Shown piece by piece: positions 25,282 through 33,687 of a stretch of DNA of 64,000 bases. The notes below the pieces were generated by a model. That model made no database searches. It saw only the letters and a list, made by a program, of their open reading frames with translations, and was not told the origin of the DNA. Position 1 is the stretch's first letter; the number at the start of each line of letters is the position of its first letter. Made by a program: the position numbers and the translations under genes. Origin of the DNA: Saccharicrinis sp965230625 (GTDB taxonomy: Bacteria; Bacteroidota; Bacteroidia; Bacteroidales; Marinilabiliaceae); the NCBI GenBank assembly GCA_965230625.1, contig CBDDLL010000001.1, forward strand, positions 1,426,001 through 1,490,000, written 5' to 3'.

Positions 25282-28200
25282 TTATTGATTTTGATAATGG
25301 TATTCGTAACTCTGAAGAATGTTTCCATCGTTATCTTTTAAAGTAATCAAACGCCCAAATTCATCATATTCATAAAATGATGTTAGGCCATTAGTATCGG
25401 TTTGAGAGGTAATGCCTACTAAAGGTTTATAAGTACTTATTGTAAATATAATTCCGGGAAGACTATTTCTTAATTTGGTTACAAACTGGTTTAACAAATC
25501 CTTTTCAGCTTTACTTTCCGCATAACCCAAACTTGAGTAAAACTCATTGTACTCTACCTCGTGCTCTCCTAATCCATGATCAAAATCAGAAAAGCCAAGG
25601 TTTATTAATGTATTTTCAAACGTATTAAATAATGTATTATAATCTACATTTTTAGCAATTATAAATGGATAATTACAATTATAAGCCCAAACAATAGATT
25701 GCTTAATTCCATCTTTTAAATTATTAATTATGTTTGGTTTAGCAACGAATTGATTATATTCTTCTATTTCCAGAGTTTTGATAAATCTTGAATCTTCCTC
25801 AATACTTAAAGAACCTTCCATAGAAAAGGTAGGTGTGTAATAATATTGTTTATATTCTCCTATTTCGTTTTTAACATGTTTATATGATCCACTCATTAAT
25901 ATTCTAGGCTTATTGCTTTCTTCATATTTAGAAAAGCTATGTAAAGTTGCTTCCTTGATATAAATACAATCGTTCTTTTTATCTGAACGAAATACTTCTT
26001 TATAGAAAGGAAAATAACAATTATTATTCGCCATATACTTAAACGAAAGATATTCTGGATTTTTGCAATTATCTAAATTAAAATTTAATTGATATGGGTA
26101 AAGAAATCGTGTTACAATGTGTTCTTGATCATCTAATTGTTTTGTAATAGATAGCAATATATCCAAATTGTTATCGTAAGTATATTCATTTACGGTGGAT
26201 AATACATTCGAATTAAGCCATTCTTTTACAGTAAGCATTTCAAGTAACCCACCTTTGTATTGACAGTTAATAAATGAGGTATGCCCTTTTTTTCTTATTT
26301 TTTTTTCTAATTGAATATTATTTACTAACTTATAATTATACTTTTCACTTCTTACAGGAGAAAAAATATTATTTATATAGCTACCTTCTACTTTTAATTT
26401 TAATTTTCCAGATAAAATATTTCGAGTTGGTAATGTTAAATTACTAGGATCATACTTACTATTTATGTTTATACATCCATTATCATAAGGAGATAAAAAA
26501 ATATCATAATTTATTGATGAATAGTCAGGTTTAAGTGAATGGTAGTTTAAAACAATTTTGTCTTTACCTTCGGTTATAATATTTACAGTATTATATATTA
26601 TTTCATATGGATTAAGATCTAAAGAGTTTAATATACTGTGGCTAGTTCTATATAATTTATTTTTTAAATAGTCCTTCTTATCTTTATAACTAGAAAGACT
26701 AGCAAAAGATATGGGTTCTCCCAATGAGGCGAATTGAGGAATTGCTAATGCATTACCTGATTTATATTCATAAATTTTATTGTAAGTTTCATCTTGAGAA
26801 ATAAATGATTCTAATGATAAGCAAAGGCCACCTACTTCTATAGTTTCATTATCTATGTCTATTGTGTTTAACTTATAATTAAACTTTCTTGATCCTCCAG
26901 TAGGCAAAATTATTTCTTCAAGTACACAAGCTTTAGTTTTTTCAAGATCAGGAGAACGATCAGCACCATCAATTATATACTCTTCACTATTAGAGTTATG
27001 CAGTTCAACAGGTAAAAAGCAGTATGTTGGATTATCAATATTTTGGTTGTCAGGATAAAAGTATAATTTAGGAATAAGTGTTGTTGCACCATTTTTATTG
27101 TAATAACCCCAAGCATCTTGCTCTTTAGAATTTCTGTGAGGTAATGCTGTGGTATTATAAACAAACTCATAAAATGAAGGATTATCGGATATAGTAATAT
27201 CAGATACTTTTTGCAGTTTTAACCTTTTAAAACTGGGTTCATTTCCCCCTGGACTAATGAAGTAGTTATACTTTAATTCAACTTGTTTAATTAAATTTCC
27301 ATTTCTATTATGTACAAGTATTTCAGTTAATGCTTTATCTTCTCCTTCTCCTTCTATGTCTTGTCTGCTATGATTGTATTTAAAGTTTACTTCTCCTTCA
27401 TCCCAAACAATTTTTTTCAATCTTTTTACATCCCAAAGATGATTCCAAACAATGTCACTTGAGCCATATAAGGGGATTCCACAATCAGCACCATTGTTAA
27501 CACATTCGTATTTAACCGTTTCTCCTTTTATGTAATCAACACTTTCATATTCAAATTGTATATTCTCATTAGTTAAGGGATTGGTGATTTTTGTTAGAAC
27601 CCAATTCGTTGCATTTGCTTCAAAAGATAATGAGTTAGATAAAGTATTACTATTTTCAAATTCTTGAAAATAATATTTTATCCCCTTTTCGTTTGTAATT
27701 TCAAAAGATGTATACTCATCATGTATTAATTCAATTTGTAAACCTTTGCCATTAATTGTACCAAAATCATAATCTTCAGTTACAAGGCCTTTAATGTCAA
27801 TTGTTTTAGAATTTGTACATTTTACAACTCCATCCCTATCATAAAAAAACGATGTAAATAAACCAGGTGCTGATGCAGTAAAAATATCAGGTAATTGATC
27901 AACTGATGTACTTGAATTGGAGTCCTCAAAGTAGTATGCCCCTGATGGATGAAGCCTTCTTTGAAATCCTAATATAAGACCTCCCTCACCATCTTCTCCT
28001 CCTGACCATGTTTTCTGGTATAAATCATTATGTCCACCTTTAATTGACCTTTGAATTCTTCCTGCAGCTACTAAATTCCAACCCAATCCTACAAATGTGG
28101 ACATTTCATTAACCTTTAATCCTCCAAAACTATAGTTCAATGAAATTGGGATTTCGATAAAACCAGCATTAATTGTGTAGATAGGAACACTAGCATTAGG

Positions 28201-28371
28201 TTTTCCTTGGTTATTGATTTGATTATTAAACCAATATTTTTTAAAAGAAGCTGATTCTGGAGAATGTTGAAATGTATAATTGAAATCTGCAAAATCTGGT
28301 TCAGGTATATTTTGCCCAATTATATAATGAGTCAACAGTATAAAACTAAGGAATATTAGTATTTTTTTCAT
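25282..28371 (-). CDS. large secreted RHS-partner protein ending in a YD repeat
   Basis: A 1029-residue protein with signal peptide 1-19. It starts with the Bacteroidota pattern for RHS-partner proteins (SVPIYTINAGFIEIPISLNY, then YSFGGLKVNEMSTFVGLGWN). Long beta-rich sequence with few hallmarks follows, and it closes in a true YD-type repeat (TDTNGLTSFYEYDEFGRLIT, LKDNDGNILQSYEYHYQN). Such genes regularly sit just upstream of DUF6443 RHS genes, as here (18 bp), and probably build the first part of the secreted shell. Codon use is AT-rich, more so than its neighbours. It has no toxin tip. Confidence 0.72.
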   Translation of the reverse strand: MKKILIFLSFILLTHYIIGQNIPEPDFADFNYTFQHSPESASFKKYWFNNQINNQGKPNASVPIYTINAGFIEIPISLNYSFGGLKVNEMSTFVGLGWNLVAAGRIQRSIKGGHNDLYQKTWSGGEDGEGGLILGFQRRLHPSGAYYFEDSNSSTSVDQLPDIFTASAPGLFTSFFYDRDGVVKCTNSKTIDIKGLVTEDYDFGTINGKGLQIELIHDEYTSFEITNEKGIKYYFQEFENSNTLSNSLSFEANATNWVLTKITNPLTNENIQFEYESVDYIKGETVKYECVNNGADCGIPLYGSSDIVWNHLWDVKRLKKIVWDEGEVNFKYNHSRQDIEGEGEDKALTEILVHNRNGNLIKQVELKYNYFISPGGNEPSFKRLKLQKVSDITISDNPSFYEFVYNTTALPHRNSKEQDAWGYYNKNGATTLIPKLYFYPDNQNIDNPTYCFLPVELHNSNSEEYIIDGADRSPDLEKTKACVLEEIILPTGGSRKFNYKLNTIDIDNETIEVGGLCLSLESFISQDETYNKIYEYKSGNALAIPQFASLGEPISFASLSSYKDKKDYLKNKLYRTSHSILNSLDLNPYEIIYNTVNIITEGKDKIVLNYHSLKPDYSSINYDIFLSPYDNGCININSKYDPSNLTLPTRNILSGKLKLKVEGSYINNIFSPVRSEKYNYKLVNNIQLEKKIRKKGHTSFINCQYKGGLLEMLTVKEWLNSNVLSTVNEYTYDNNLDILLSITKQLDDQEHIVTRFLYPYQLNFNLDNCKNPEYLSFKYMANNNCYFPFYKEVFRSDKKNDCIYIKEATLHSFSKYEESNKPRILMSGSYKHVKNEIGEYKQYYYTPTFSMEGSLSIEEDSRFIKTLEIEEYNQFVAKPNIINNLKDGIKQSIVWAYNCNYPFIIAKNVDYNTLFNTFENTLINLGFSDFDHGLGEHEVEYNEFYSSLGYAESKAEKDLLNQFVTKLRNSLPGIIFTISTYKPLVGITSQTDTNGLTSFYEYDEFGRLITLKDNDGNILQSYEYHYQNQ

Positions 28372-28385
28372 TATTATATGTTTTA

Positions 28386-29699
28386 TTAGTTATCGTTATT
28401 TAACAAAGCCTCAATCTTAGTTAACCTTTCCTCAAAACTTTTAACCTCTTTATCTTTTTGGATGGAATAAAGCATTAGCTCTTCAATTTTTTGTAAAAGC
28501 AGCTTATTCATCTCAGCCAGGTTAACACCTTGCTCTTCCATCTTTGCAGCTGATGGGATATCAGGGAGGTGTCCGTGATTTTTTATATAGTCTTCAACTT
28601 CGGTGAGGTCTTTTAGGTGGTAGTCTTCTTCAAAGACGAAGTCAGCTGTATTTCCGTTGGTTTTAACTGTGATATTGTTGGCGGCAAGGGTGCCATCAAA
28701 AGTTCCATTAGAGCAAGTAAATTCTTCAACTACTACTTCCTTGGCGCGCATTGTTCCGCAAACGTCTAGTTTGTAATCAGGAGTGGTTGTGCCTATGCCA
28801 ACATTGCCATTTCTCAGTATTCTCATGTTTTCTGTTGGATTGTCGGAGCTCTCTGAGGTAAAACGAACTGAACCATGGTGTGAACCTATTTGCAAATAGT
28901 CGGGTGCGCAAGCCTCGGTTTGGAATGCTTGTATGTAGTTACGTTTACTATTATCACTTGGAGAAAAGAATATGCTTCTTACTTTACTATTGGAAGGATC
29001 TTTTATGTAAATATTTCCATCTTCAACGTGGAGTTTACCTGCAGGTTTTGTTGTGCCAATGCCCAAATATCCTCTAGGATTTCCTCCATAGCCTGAAGTT
29101 AAAAATATACCTGTACTAAAATCAGTTTCTTCATCGAACTTATTAAAAGATTTTGGTACTTGAAACGCAAGCCCACGTTGAGTAAATCGAATTCTGGTTT
29201 TAACATTATTATTGGCTCCTCCGGTCCAAGCCTGTCCTTGAATTACATGGTCATTTCCATCTCCAAAAATTATGAATGATTTACTTGGAGAATATTTTAC
29301 AGGCAATTCTAGTCGCAAATTACCACTAACATGAAGTTTTTCCTGAGGGGATATTCCTATTCCCACTTTATTGTTATGGCTAAATGTAAGTAAATCATTT
29401 CTTACGCCTCCATGGTATGTTACAAGATACTTAGAGCAACTACCCACATGATCTATTCTATAATTTAAACCTAATCCAATAAATTTACTTTGATAATACG
29501 AACCTATTCGAAGTTCTTCATCTTGGTTGTAATTATGAGAAATTCCAATTTCTAATTTGGCATGGGGGTTATTAGTACCTATACCAACCTTTCCTTCTTT
29601 ATAAAAGATTGGACTATTATCAATTTGGCCTTCCTGCCCCCAAATACTACTGCAAACCAGCACCATTAGTGCTAATACCTTAAATTTTATGTTTCTCAT
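28386..29699 (-). CDS. tail-fibre/adhesin-like secreted protein with coiled-coil C-terminus
   Basis: A 437-residue protein when started at ATG 29699 (MRNIKFKVLALMVLVCSS, a clean signal peptide); an upstream ATG at 29753 would give an unlikely hydrophilic lead. The body has repeated KVGIGTNNPHAKLEIG, KVGIGISPQEKLHVSG, YLGIGTTKPAGKLHVEDG and NVGIGTTTPDYKLDV segments, the GIGTxxPxxKLxV signature of phage-tail-fibre-like adhesins. It ends with HLKDLTEVEDYIKNHGHLPD, IPSAAKMEEQGVNLAEMNKL and a coiled coil. This C-terminal block recurs in Bacteroidota RHS loci. It is 14 bp upstream of the RHS-partner gene. Confidence 0.75.
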   Translation of the reverse strand: MRNIKFKVLALMVLVCSSIWGQEGQIDNSPIFYKEGKVGIGTNNPHAKLEIGISHNYNQDEELRIGSYYQSKFIGLGLNYRIDHVGSCSKYLVTYHGGVRNDLLTFSHNNKVGIGISPQEKLHVSGNLRLELPVKYSPSKSFIIFGDGNDHVIQGQAWTGGANNNVKTRIRFTQRGLAFQVPKSFNKFDEETDFSTGIFLTSGYGGNPRGYLGIGTTKPAGKLHVEDGNIYIKDPSNSKVRSIFFSPSDNSKRNYIQAFQTEACAPDYLQIGSHHGSVRFTSESSDNPTENMRILRNGNVGIGTTTPDYKLDVCGTMRAKEVVVEEFTCSNGTFDGTLAANNITVKTNGNTADFVFEEDYHLKDLTEVEDYIKNHGHLPDIPSAAKMEEQGVNLAEMNKLLLQKIEELMLYSIQKDKEVKSFEERLTKIEALLNNDN

Positions 29700-29878
29700 T
29701 GTAGTTCTATTTTTAATCATTGTTTTATTCTTATCATGCGAGCCTCCGCTCATCTCTAACTCCTAAAGGAGAAACCCAACCCGCTCCATTAACCTTCGCA
29801 TGTAAAAGTTTTAATCTTGATGACTTCGAGTGCTGCTCCCTTTAGGGAAGCAAAGGGTGAGCGTTGGCTCAATTCTCC

Positions 29879-31456
29879 TCATTCCTCCAATAAAAGCTTT
29901 TCCAACCTCTCCAATCTTTCTTCCATTTCGTTCCTTGCCCTCTGCTCTTTGCCCAATGCTTCCTCTAGCTCCTCGCTTTTTTCTTTCAACCTTCTCCTTT
30001 CTCCCTGTTCCTTTCTCCTTGCTTCCTTCAATTCCTGAACTTCCTTATCCTTTTCTATTTGGTATAGAGTTAGTTCTTCCACTTTTTGAAGAAGTAGTTT
30101 ATTCATCTCGGCCAAATTAACCCCTTGCTTTTCCATTTGGGCTGCACTAGGTATTTCCGGCAAGTGTTTGTTGGTTTTAATAAAGGTTTCTACTTCGGAG
30201 AGTGGTTTTAGATTGTAGTCATCAGCAAAAACGAAGTCGGCGGTTTGGCCGTTGGCTGCTAGGGTGATGTTGTTGGCGGCAAGGGTGCCGTTTAGGTTTA
30301 GGTCATCCATACTGGCAAGCGTAACTTCAATTTCGTGAGCTTTGATATTACCGGCTACATCGAGTTTAGCATCAGGGGTGAGTTTCCCAACACCAACTGA
30401 ACCATTAGATTTTAATACGAGATTATTTCTCCAATCCCAACTTGAGCCATTAAGATATCTAGTTTGAATAAACATTTGACCTGTTGCATTTCTATTCGAT
30501 GTTGTACCTGGAGTAACTAAAATTCTTCCTTGCTCCCAAGGATTTGAACCATCAGTATCGGCAGGAACAACAAAACCTAATGCAGCACCTTTATTTGTTT
30601 CTCTTGATGTTCCAGTACCCTCAATTAACAAGTTTGAACCTGTTTGGCTTACAGAAGATTCTTCCGTTAATTCTGATTTAACATGCAACTTACTTTTTGG
30701 TTTTGTTTCTCCAACACCAACAGCACCATTAGATTTTAATACGAGATTATTTCTCCAATCCCAACTTGAGCCATTAAGATATCTAGTTTGAATAAACATT
30801 TGACCTGTTGCATTTCTATTCGATGTTGTACCAGGAGTAACTAAGATTCTTCCTTGCTCCCAAGGATTTGAACCATCAGTATCGGCAGGAACAACAAAAC
30901 CTAATGCAGCACCTTTATTTGTTTCCCTTGATGTTCCAGTACCCTCAATTAACAAGTTTGAACCTGTTTGGCTTACAGAAGATTCTTCCGTTAATTCTGA
31001 TTTAACATGCAACTTACTTTTTGGTTTCGTTTCTCCAACACCAACAGCACCATTAGATTTTAATACGAGATTATTTCTCCAATCCCAACTTGAGCCATTA
31101 AGATATCTAGTTTGAATAAACATTTGACCTGTTGCATCTCTATTCGATGTTGTACCAGGAGTAACTAAAATTCTTCCTTGCTCCCAAGGATTTGAACCAT
31201 CAGTATCGGCAGGAACAACAAAACCTAATGCAGCACCTTTATTTGTTTCTCTTGATGTTCCAGTACCCTCAATTAACAAGTTTGAACCCGTTTGGCTTAC
31301 AGAAGATTCTTCCGTTAATTCTGATTTAACATGCAACTTACTTCTTGGATTTGTTTCACCTATACCAACATCACCTTTTGATTCGATCTTATTTGTTTGT
31401 CCACAGATTGTAGTGATATAAAAAATAGTAGCAACTAGAAAAAAAAGTTTCTTCAT
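29879..31456 (-). CDS. tail-fibre/adhesin-like secreted protein with three 108-residue repeats
   Basis: A 525-residue secreted protein (signal peptide 1-20, CGQ). Residues 39-362 are three almost identical 108-residue units, each from SKLHVKSELTEESSVSQTGS through GAALGFVVPADTDGSNPWEQ, GRILVTPGTTS and MFIQTRYLNGSSWDWRNNLV to GAVGVGETKPK. It ends with the same HLPEIPSAAQMEKQGVNLAE block as its neighbour and a long coiled coil rich in Glu/Arg/Lys (about 430-525). Shared ends and order make it the first gene of the RHS operon. Likely a trimeric, elongated surface fibre; its target is unknown. A 125-bp gap separates it from the next gene. Confidence 0.75.
   Translation of the reverse strand: MKKLFFLVATIFYITTICGQTNKIESKGDVGIGETNPRSKLHVKSELTEESSVSQTGSNLLIEGTGTSRETNKGAALGFVVPADTDGSNPWEQGRILVTPGTTSNRDATGQMFIQTRYLNGSSWDWRNNLVLKSNGAVGVGETKPKSKLHVKSELTEESSVSQTGSNLLIEGTGTSRETNKGAALGFVVPADTDGSNPWEQGRILVTPGTTSNRNATGQMFIQTRYLNGSSWDWRNNLVLKSNGAVGVGETKPKSKLHVKSELTEESSVSQTGSNLLIEGTGTSRETNKGAALGFVVPADTDGSNPWEQGRILVTPGTTSNRNATGQMFIQTRYLNGSSWDWRNNLVLKSNGSVGVGKLTPDAKLDVAGNIKAHEIEVTLASMDDLNLNGTLAANNITLAANGQTADFVFADDYNLKPLSEVETFIKTNKHLPEIPSAAQMEKQGVNLAEMNKLLLQKVEELTLYQIEKDKEVQELKEARRKEQGERRRLKEKSEELEEALGKEQRARNEMEERLERLEKLLLEE
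30371..31342 (-). repeat. three tandem 324-bp repeats inside the adhesin gene
   Basis: The word ACCATTAGATTTTAATACGA recurs at 30401, 30725 and 31049, exactly 324 bp apart. Comparing copies by eye shows only scattered single-base differences (for example GCATTTCTATT against GCATCTCTATT, and AAAATTC against AAGATTC). Near-identity at silent sites means recent duplication or gene conversion. Copy number is free to change by slippage or recombination without breaking the frame. Confidence 0.92.
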
Positions 31457-31969
31457 TTTAATTAAAATTTAGTGTTAGTTCATAACTATGCCAATTAGTT
31501 TATTAAACGACTAGTCATGCGAATTAAAAATATGTTTTATAAGAGTTAATATGCTCCTTTAAGACTCTCCTGACTGGAGCATTTTTACTATGGTAAGTAA
31601 TATTTTTATGTCTTCTTCATAGTTTATGTTTGGTTTAGTGTTAATAAATGTGTGTTATTCTGTATAATACGTGAGGTTATTAAAAATCCTTAATCATCAT
31701 GCAAATAATGAAAAAAATAATTATGATCCTAGTGAATTTTTGATAAAAAATATCGAAATTTTATAACACTAATATCAGTTGGGATATTGGTATAATGGTA
31801 TTAGGTTGGTAAAATCAATAGATCGTTAGAATAAAGACAAAAGACATGAGACTGATTTACAAGATACTTAAAATAAAGTGTTTAATCAAATTGCTTCATT
31901 GGTTCAATTGTATAGTATTCAGTGCCTAATGAAATCTTAACGGGCTAGCATAGAATGGACTCAACAAAA
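31457..31969. other. intergenic region upstream of the RHS operon, with one hairpin
   Basis: No gene seen. A hairpin ATGCTCC (31551-31557) / GGAGCAT (31576-31582) with an 18-nt loop is followed by T5 on the plus strand, although no rightward gene precedes it. It could end a short RNA, or it may form part of the RHS operon leader on the other strand. I found no exact promoter box for the adhesin gene. Confidence 0.35.
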
Positions 31970-31997
31970 AAAGGAAGGCTCAAATGAGCCTTCCTTT
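31970..31997 (-). terminator. Rho-independent terminator of gltBD
   Basis: A 12-bp perfect stem AAAGGAAGGCTC / GAGCCTTCCTTT with an AAAT loop. On the minus strand it runs into a T7 tract. It lies about 170 bp downstream of the gltD stop; the stretch between is AT-rich and holds nothing else I can see. Confidence 0.9.
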
Positions 31998-32165
31998 AAA
32001 TTCCCGACAAAGGGTATTGATACTATTAAATAATTTTTATAAAAATAGATTTTAGTAAATAGCTGCTAGATTATAACATTTAATAAATTGAAAATATTAT
32101 CTAAATTGAACACTTCTACTTACTCCTTTCTCCATTCTCCTTGTACCTTGCTTTTAGGCGACTAA

Positions 32166-33587
32166 TTACTCAGAAAGAAATTTATTAACGCTTTCTGCAG
32201 CTTCCCTTCCTTTTTGAATGGCAGTTACCACTAAACTGGCACCATTGTGTGAATCTCCTGCCGCAAAAACTTTATCAACACTTGTTTGATAATTGTTATT
32301 AATTTTTAGATTTCCTCTTTGGTCTGTTTCTATCTTTAATTCTTCAACCAAACCCCTATGGATAGCATGAACAAATCCCATCGAAAGAAATACTAAGTCT
32401 ACATCTAAGGTTTTCTCAGTACCAGCTACTTCACTCATTTTCCATCCACCATTTTCATCTTTGTTCCACTCTACCTCAACTAAATCTACTTTTTTAAGAC
32501 TTCCGTTAGAACCAGTAAACTTTTGGGTTGATAAACTCCAAAAACGCTCACAACCTTCATCGTGCGAAGTAGAACTTTTTAAAGTGGTTGGCCAATAGGG
32601 CCATGGATTACCAGGAGCTCTATCTACAGGAGGTTTAGGTAATATCTCTATTTGGGTTACACTTTTTGCTTTCTGTCTGTTAGCAGTACCAACACAGTCC
32701 GATCCAGTATCGCCCCCTCCAATAACTAGAACGTTTTTATCTTTTGCATCAATGCGATCTTTGTTAGTTACTTTAGCTCCCCTGTTCACCCTGTTTTGTT
32801 GAGTTAGATACTCCATGGCAAAATGCACACCTTTTAGATCTCTGCCCTCAACAGGTAAGTCACGAGGCTGCATTGCTCCAATGGCCAGCACTACTGCATC
32901 AAAATCCTGAAGTATTTTTTCTCCTTTTACATCAAAACCAACATATTGATTGGTTTTAAACTTAATTCCCTCTTGCTCAAAAAATTCGATACGACGATCG
33001 ATTACTTTTTTATTTAATTTGAAATCGGGAATACCAAAACGCAACAATCCACCAACAGCTTCATCTTTTTCAAAAACTGTAACATCATGTCCCATTTGGT
33101 TTAAAACATCTGCTGCAGAAAGACCAGCTGGACCGGAACCAATAACAGCTACTTTTTTCCCTGTTTTAACCGTAGGAATACGAGGTTCAATATAACCTTC
33201 AGCAAACGCTCTTTCAACTACTGAGCATTCATTTTCTCTAATTGTAACAGCTTCGTTATGAATAGCCAAAACGCATGATTTTTCACATGGACTTGGACAA
33301 ATTCTTCCAGTAAATTCTGGAAAGCTATTGGTCGAATGTAAAATATTACTAGCTAATTTCCAGTCTCCTTTATAGATAGCATCCTGCCATTCGGGTATTT
33401 TACTACCCACAGGACATGCCCAATGACAAAAAGGAATACCACAGTCCATACATCTGGATGCCTGGAGTTTTCGATCCGTTTCGTTGAGCACTTGTTCAAC
33501 TTCACCGTAATCGTCAATTCTTTCATTTACGGGACGGTAGCCGCTTTCTTTACGTGCTACCTCAATAAAACCTCTTGGATTACCCAT
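32166..33587 (-). CDS. gltD: glutamate synthase small subunit GltD
   Basis: A 473-residue protein when started at ATG 33587 (MGNPRGFIEVARKESGYRPV), the usual GltD N-terminus; an in-frame ATG at 33632 would add 15 untypical residues. It brings electrons from NAD(P)H to the large subunit. Residues about 35-110 hold the cysteines for two [4Fe-4S] clusters (SRCMDCGIPFCHWACPVGSK, GRICPSPCEKSC). The FAD-binding loop is VAVIGSGPAGLSAADVL and the NAD(P)H loop is VLVIGGGDTGSDCVGTA. The C-terminal FAD contact is VFAAGDSHNGASLVVTAIQ. It lies 100 bp behind gltB and ends in a good terminator. Confidence 0.95.
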   Translation of the reverse strand: MGNPRGFIEVARKESGYRPVNERIDDYGEVEQVLNETDRKLQASRCMDCGIPFCHWACPVGSKIPEWQDAIYKGDWKLASNILHSTNSFPEFTGRICPSPCEKSCVLAIHNEAVTIRENECSVVERAFAEGYIEPRIPTVKTGKKVAVIGSGPAGLSAADVLNQMGHDVTVFEKDEAVGGLLRFGIPDFKLNKKVIDRRIEFFEQEGIKFKTNQYVGFDVKGEKILQDFDAVVLAIGAMQPRDLPVEGRDLKGVHFAMEYLTQQNRVNRGAKVTNKDRIDAKDKNVLVIGGGDTGSDCVGTANRQKAKSVTQIEILPKPPVDRAPGNPWPYWPTTLKSSTSHDEGCERFWSLSTQKFTGSNGSLKKVDLVEVEWNKDENGGWKMSEVAGTEKTLDVDLVFLSMGFVHAIHRGLVEELKIETDQRGNLKINNNYQTSVDKVFAAGDSHNGASLVVTAIQKGREAAESVNKFLSE

Positions 33588-33625
33588 AATTTTATATTTT
33601 TTTGAGAAGTTGTCCAAAATGCCGA

Positions 33626-33640
33626 TACTCATAATGAGTA
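33626..33640. promoter_or_regulatory. palindrome in the gltB-gltD spacer
   Basis: TACTCAT-A-ATGAGTA is a perfect 15-bp dyad nested in a wider imperfect hairpin (GAAGT...CCAAA with TTTGGACTTC). It could stabilise or process the gltB-gltD mRNA. There is no T-tract. Confidence 0.35.
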
Positions 33641-33687
33641 CCAGCGCTTCTTTGGACTTCCTTCTTTATTCAAGACTTAATTTTTAA

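Noticed and set aside
29817..30120. Two plus-strand Ser/Leu/Pro-rich frames
   Set aside because: They are antisense shadows of the coiled-coil end of the adhesin gene.
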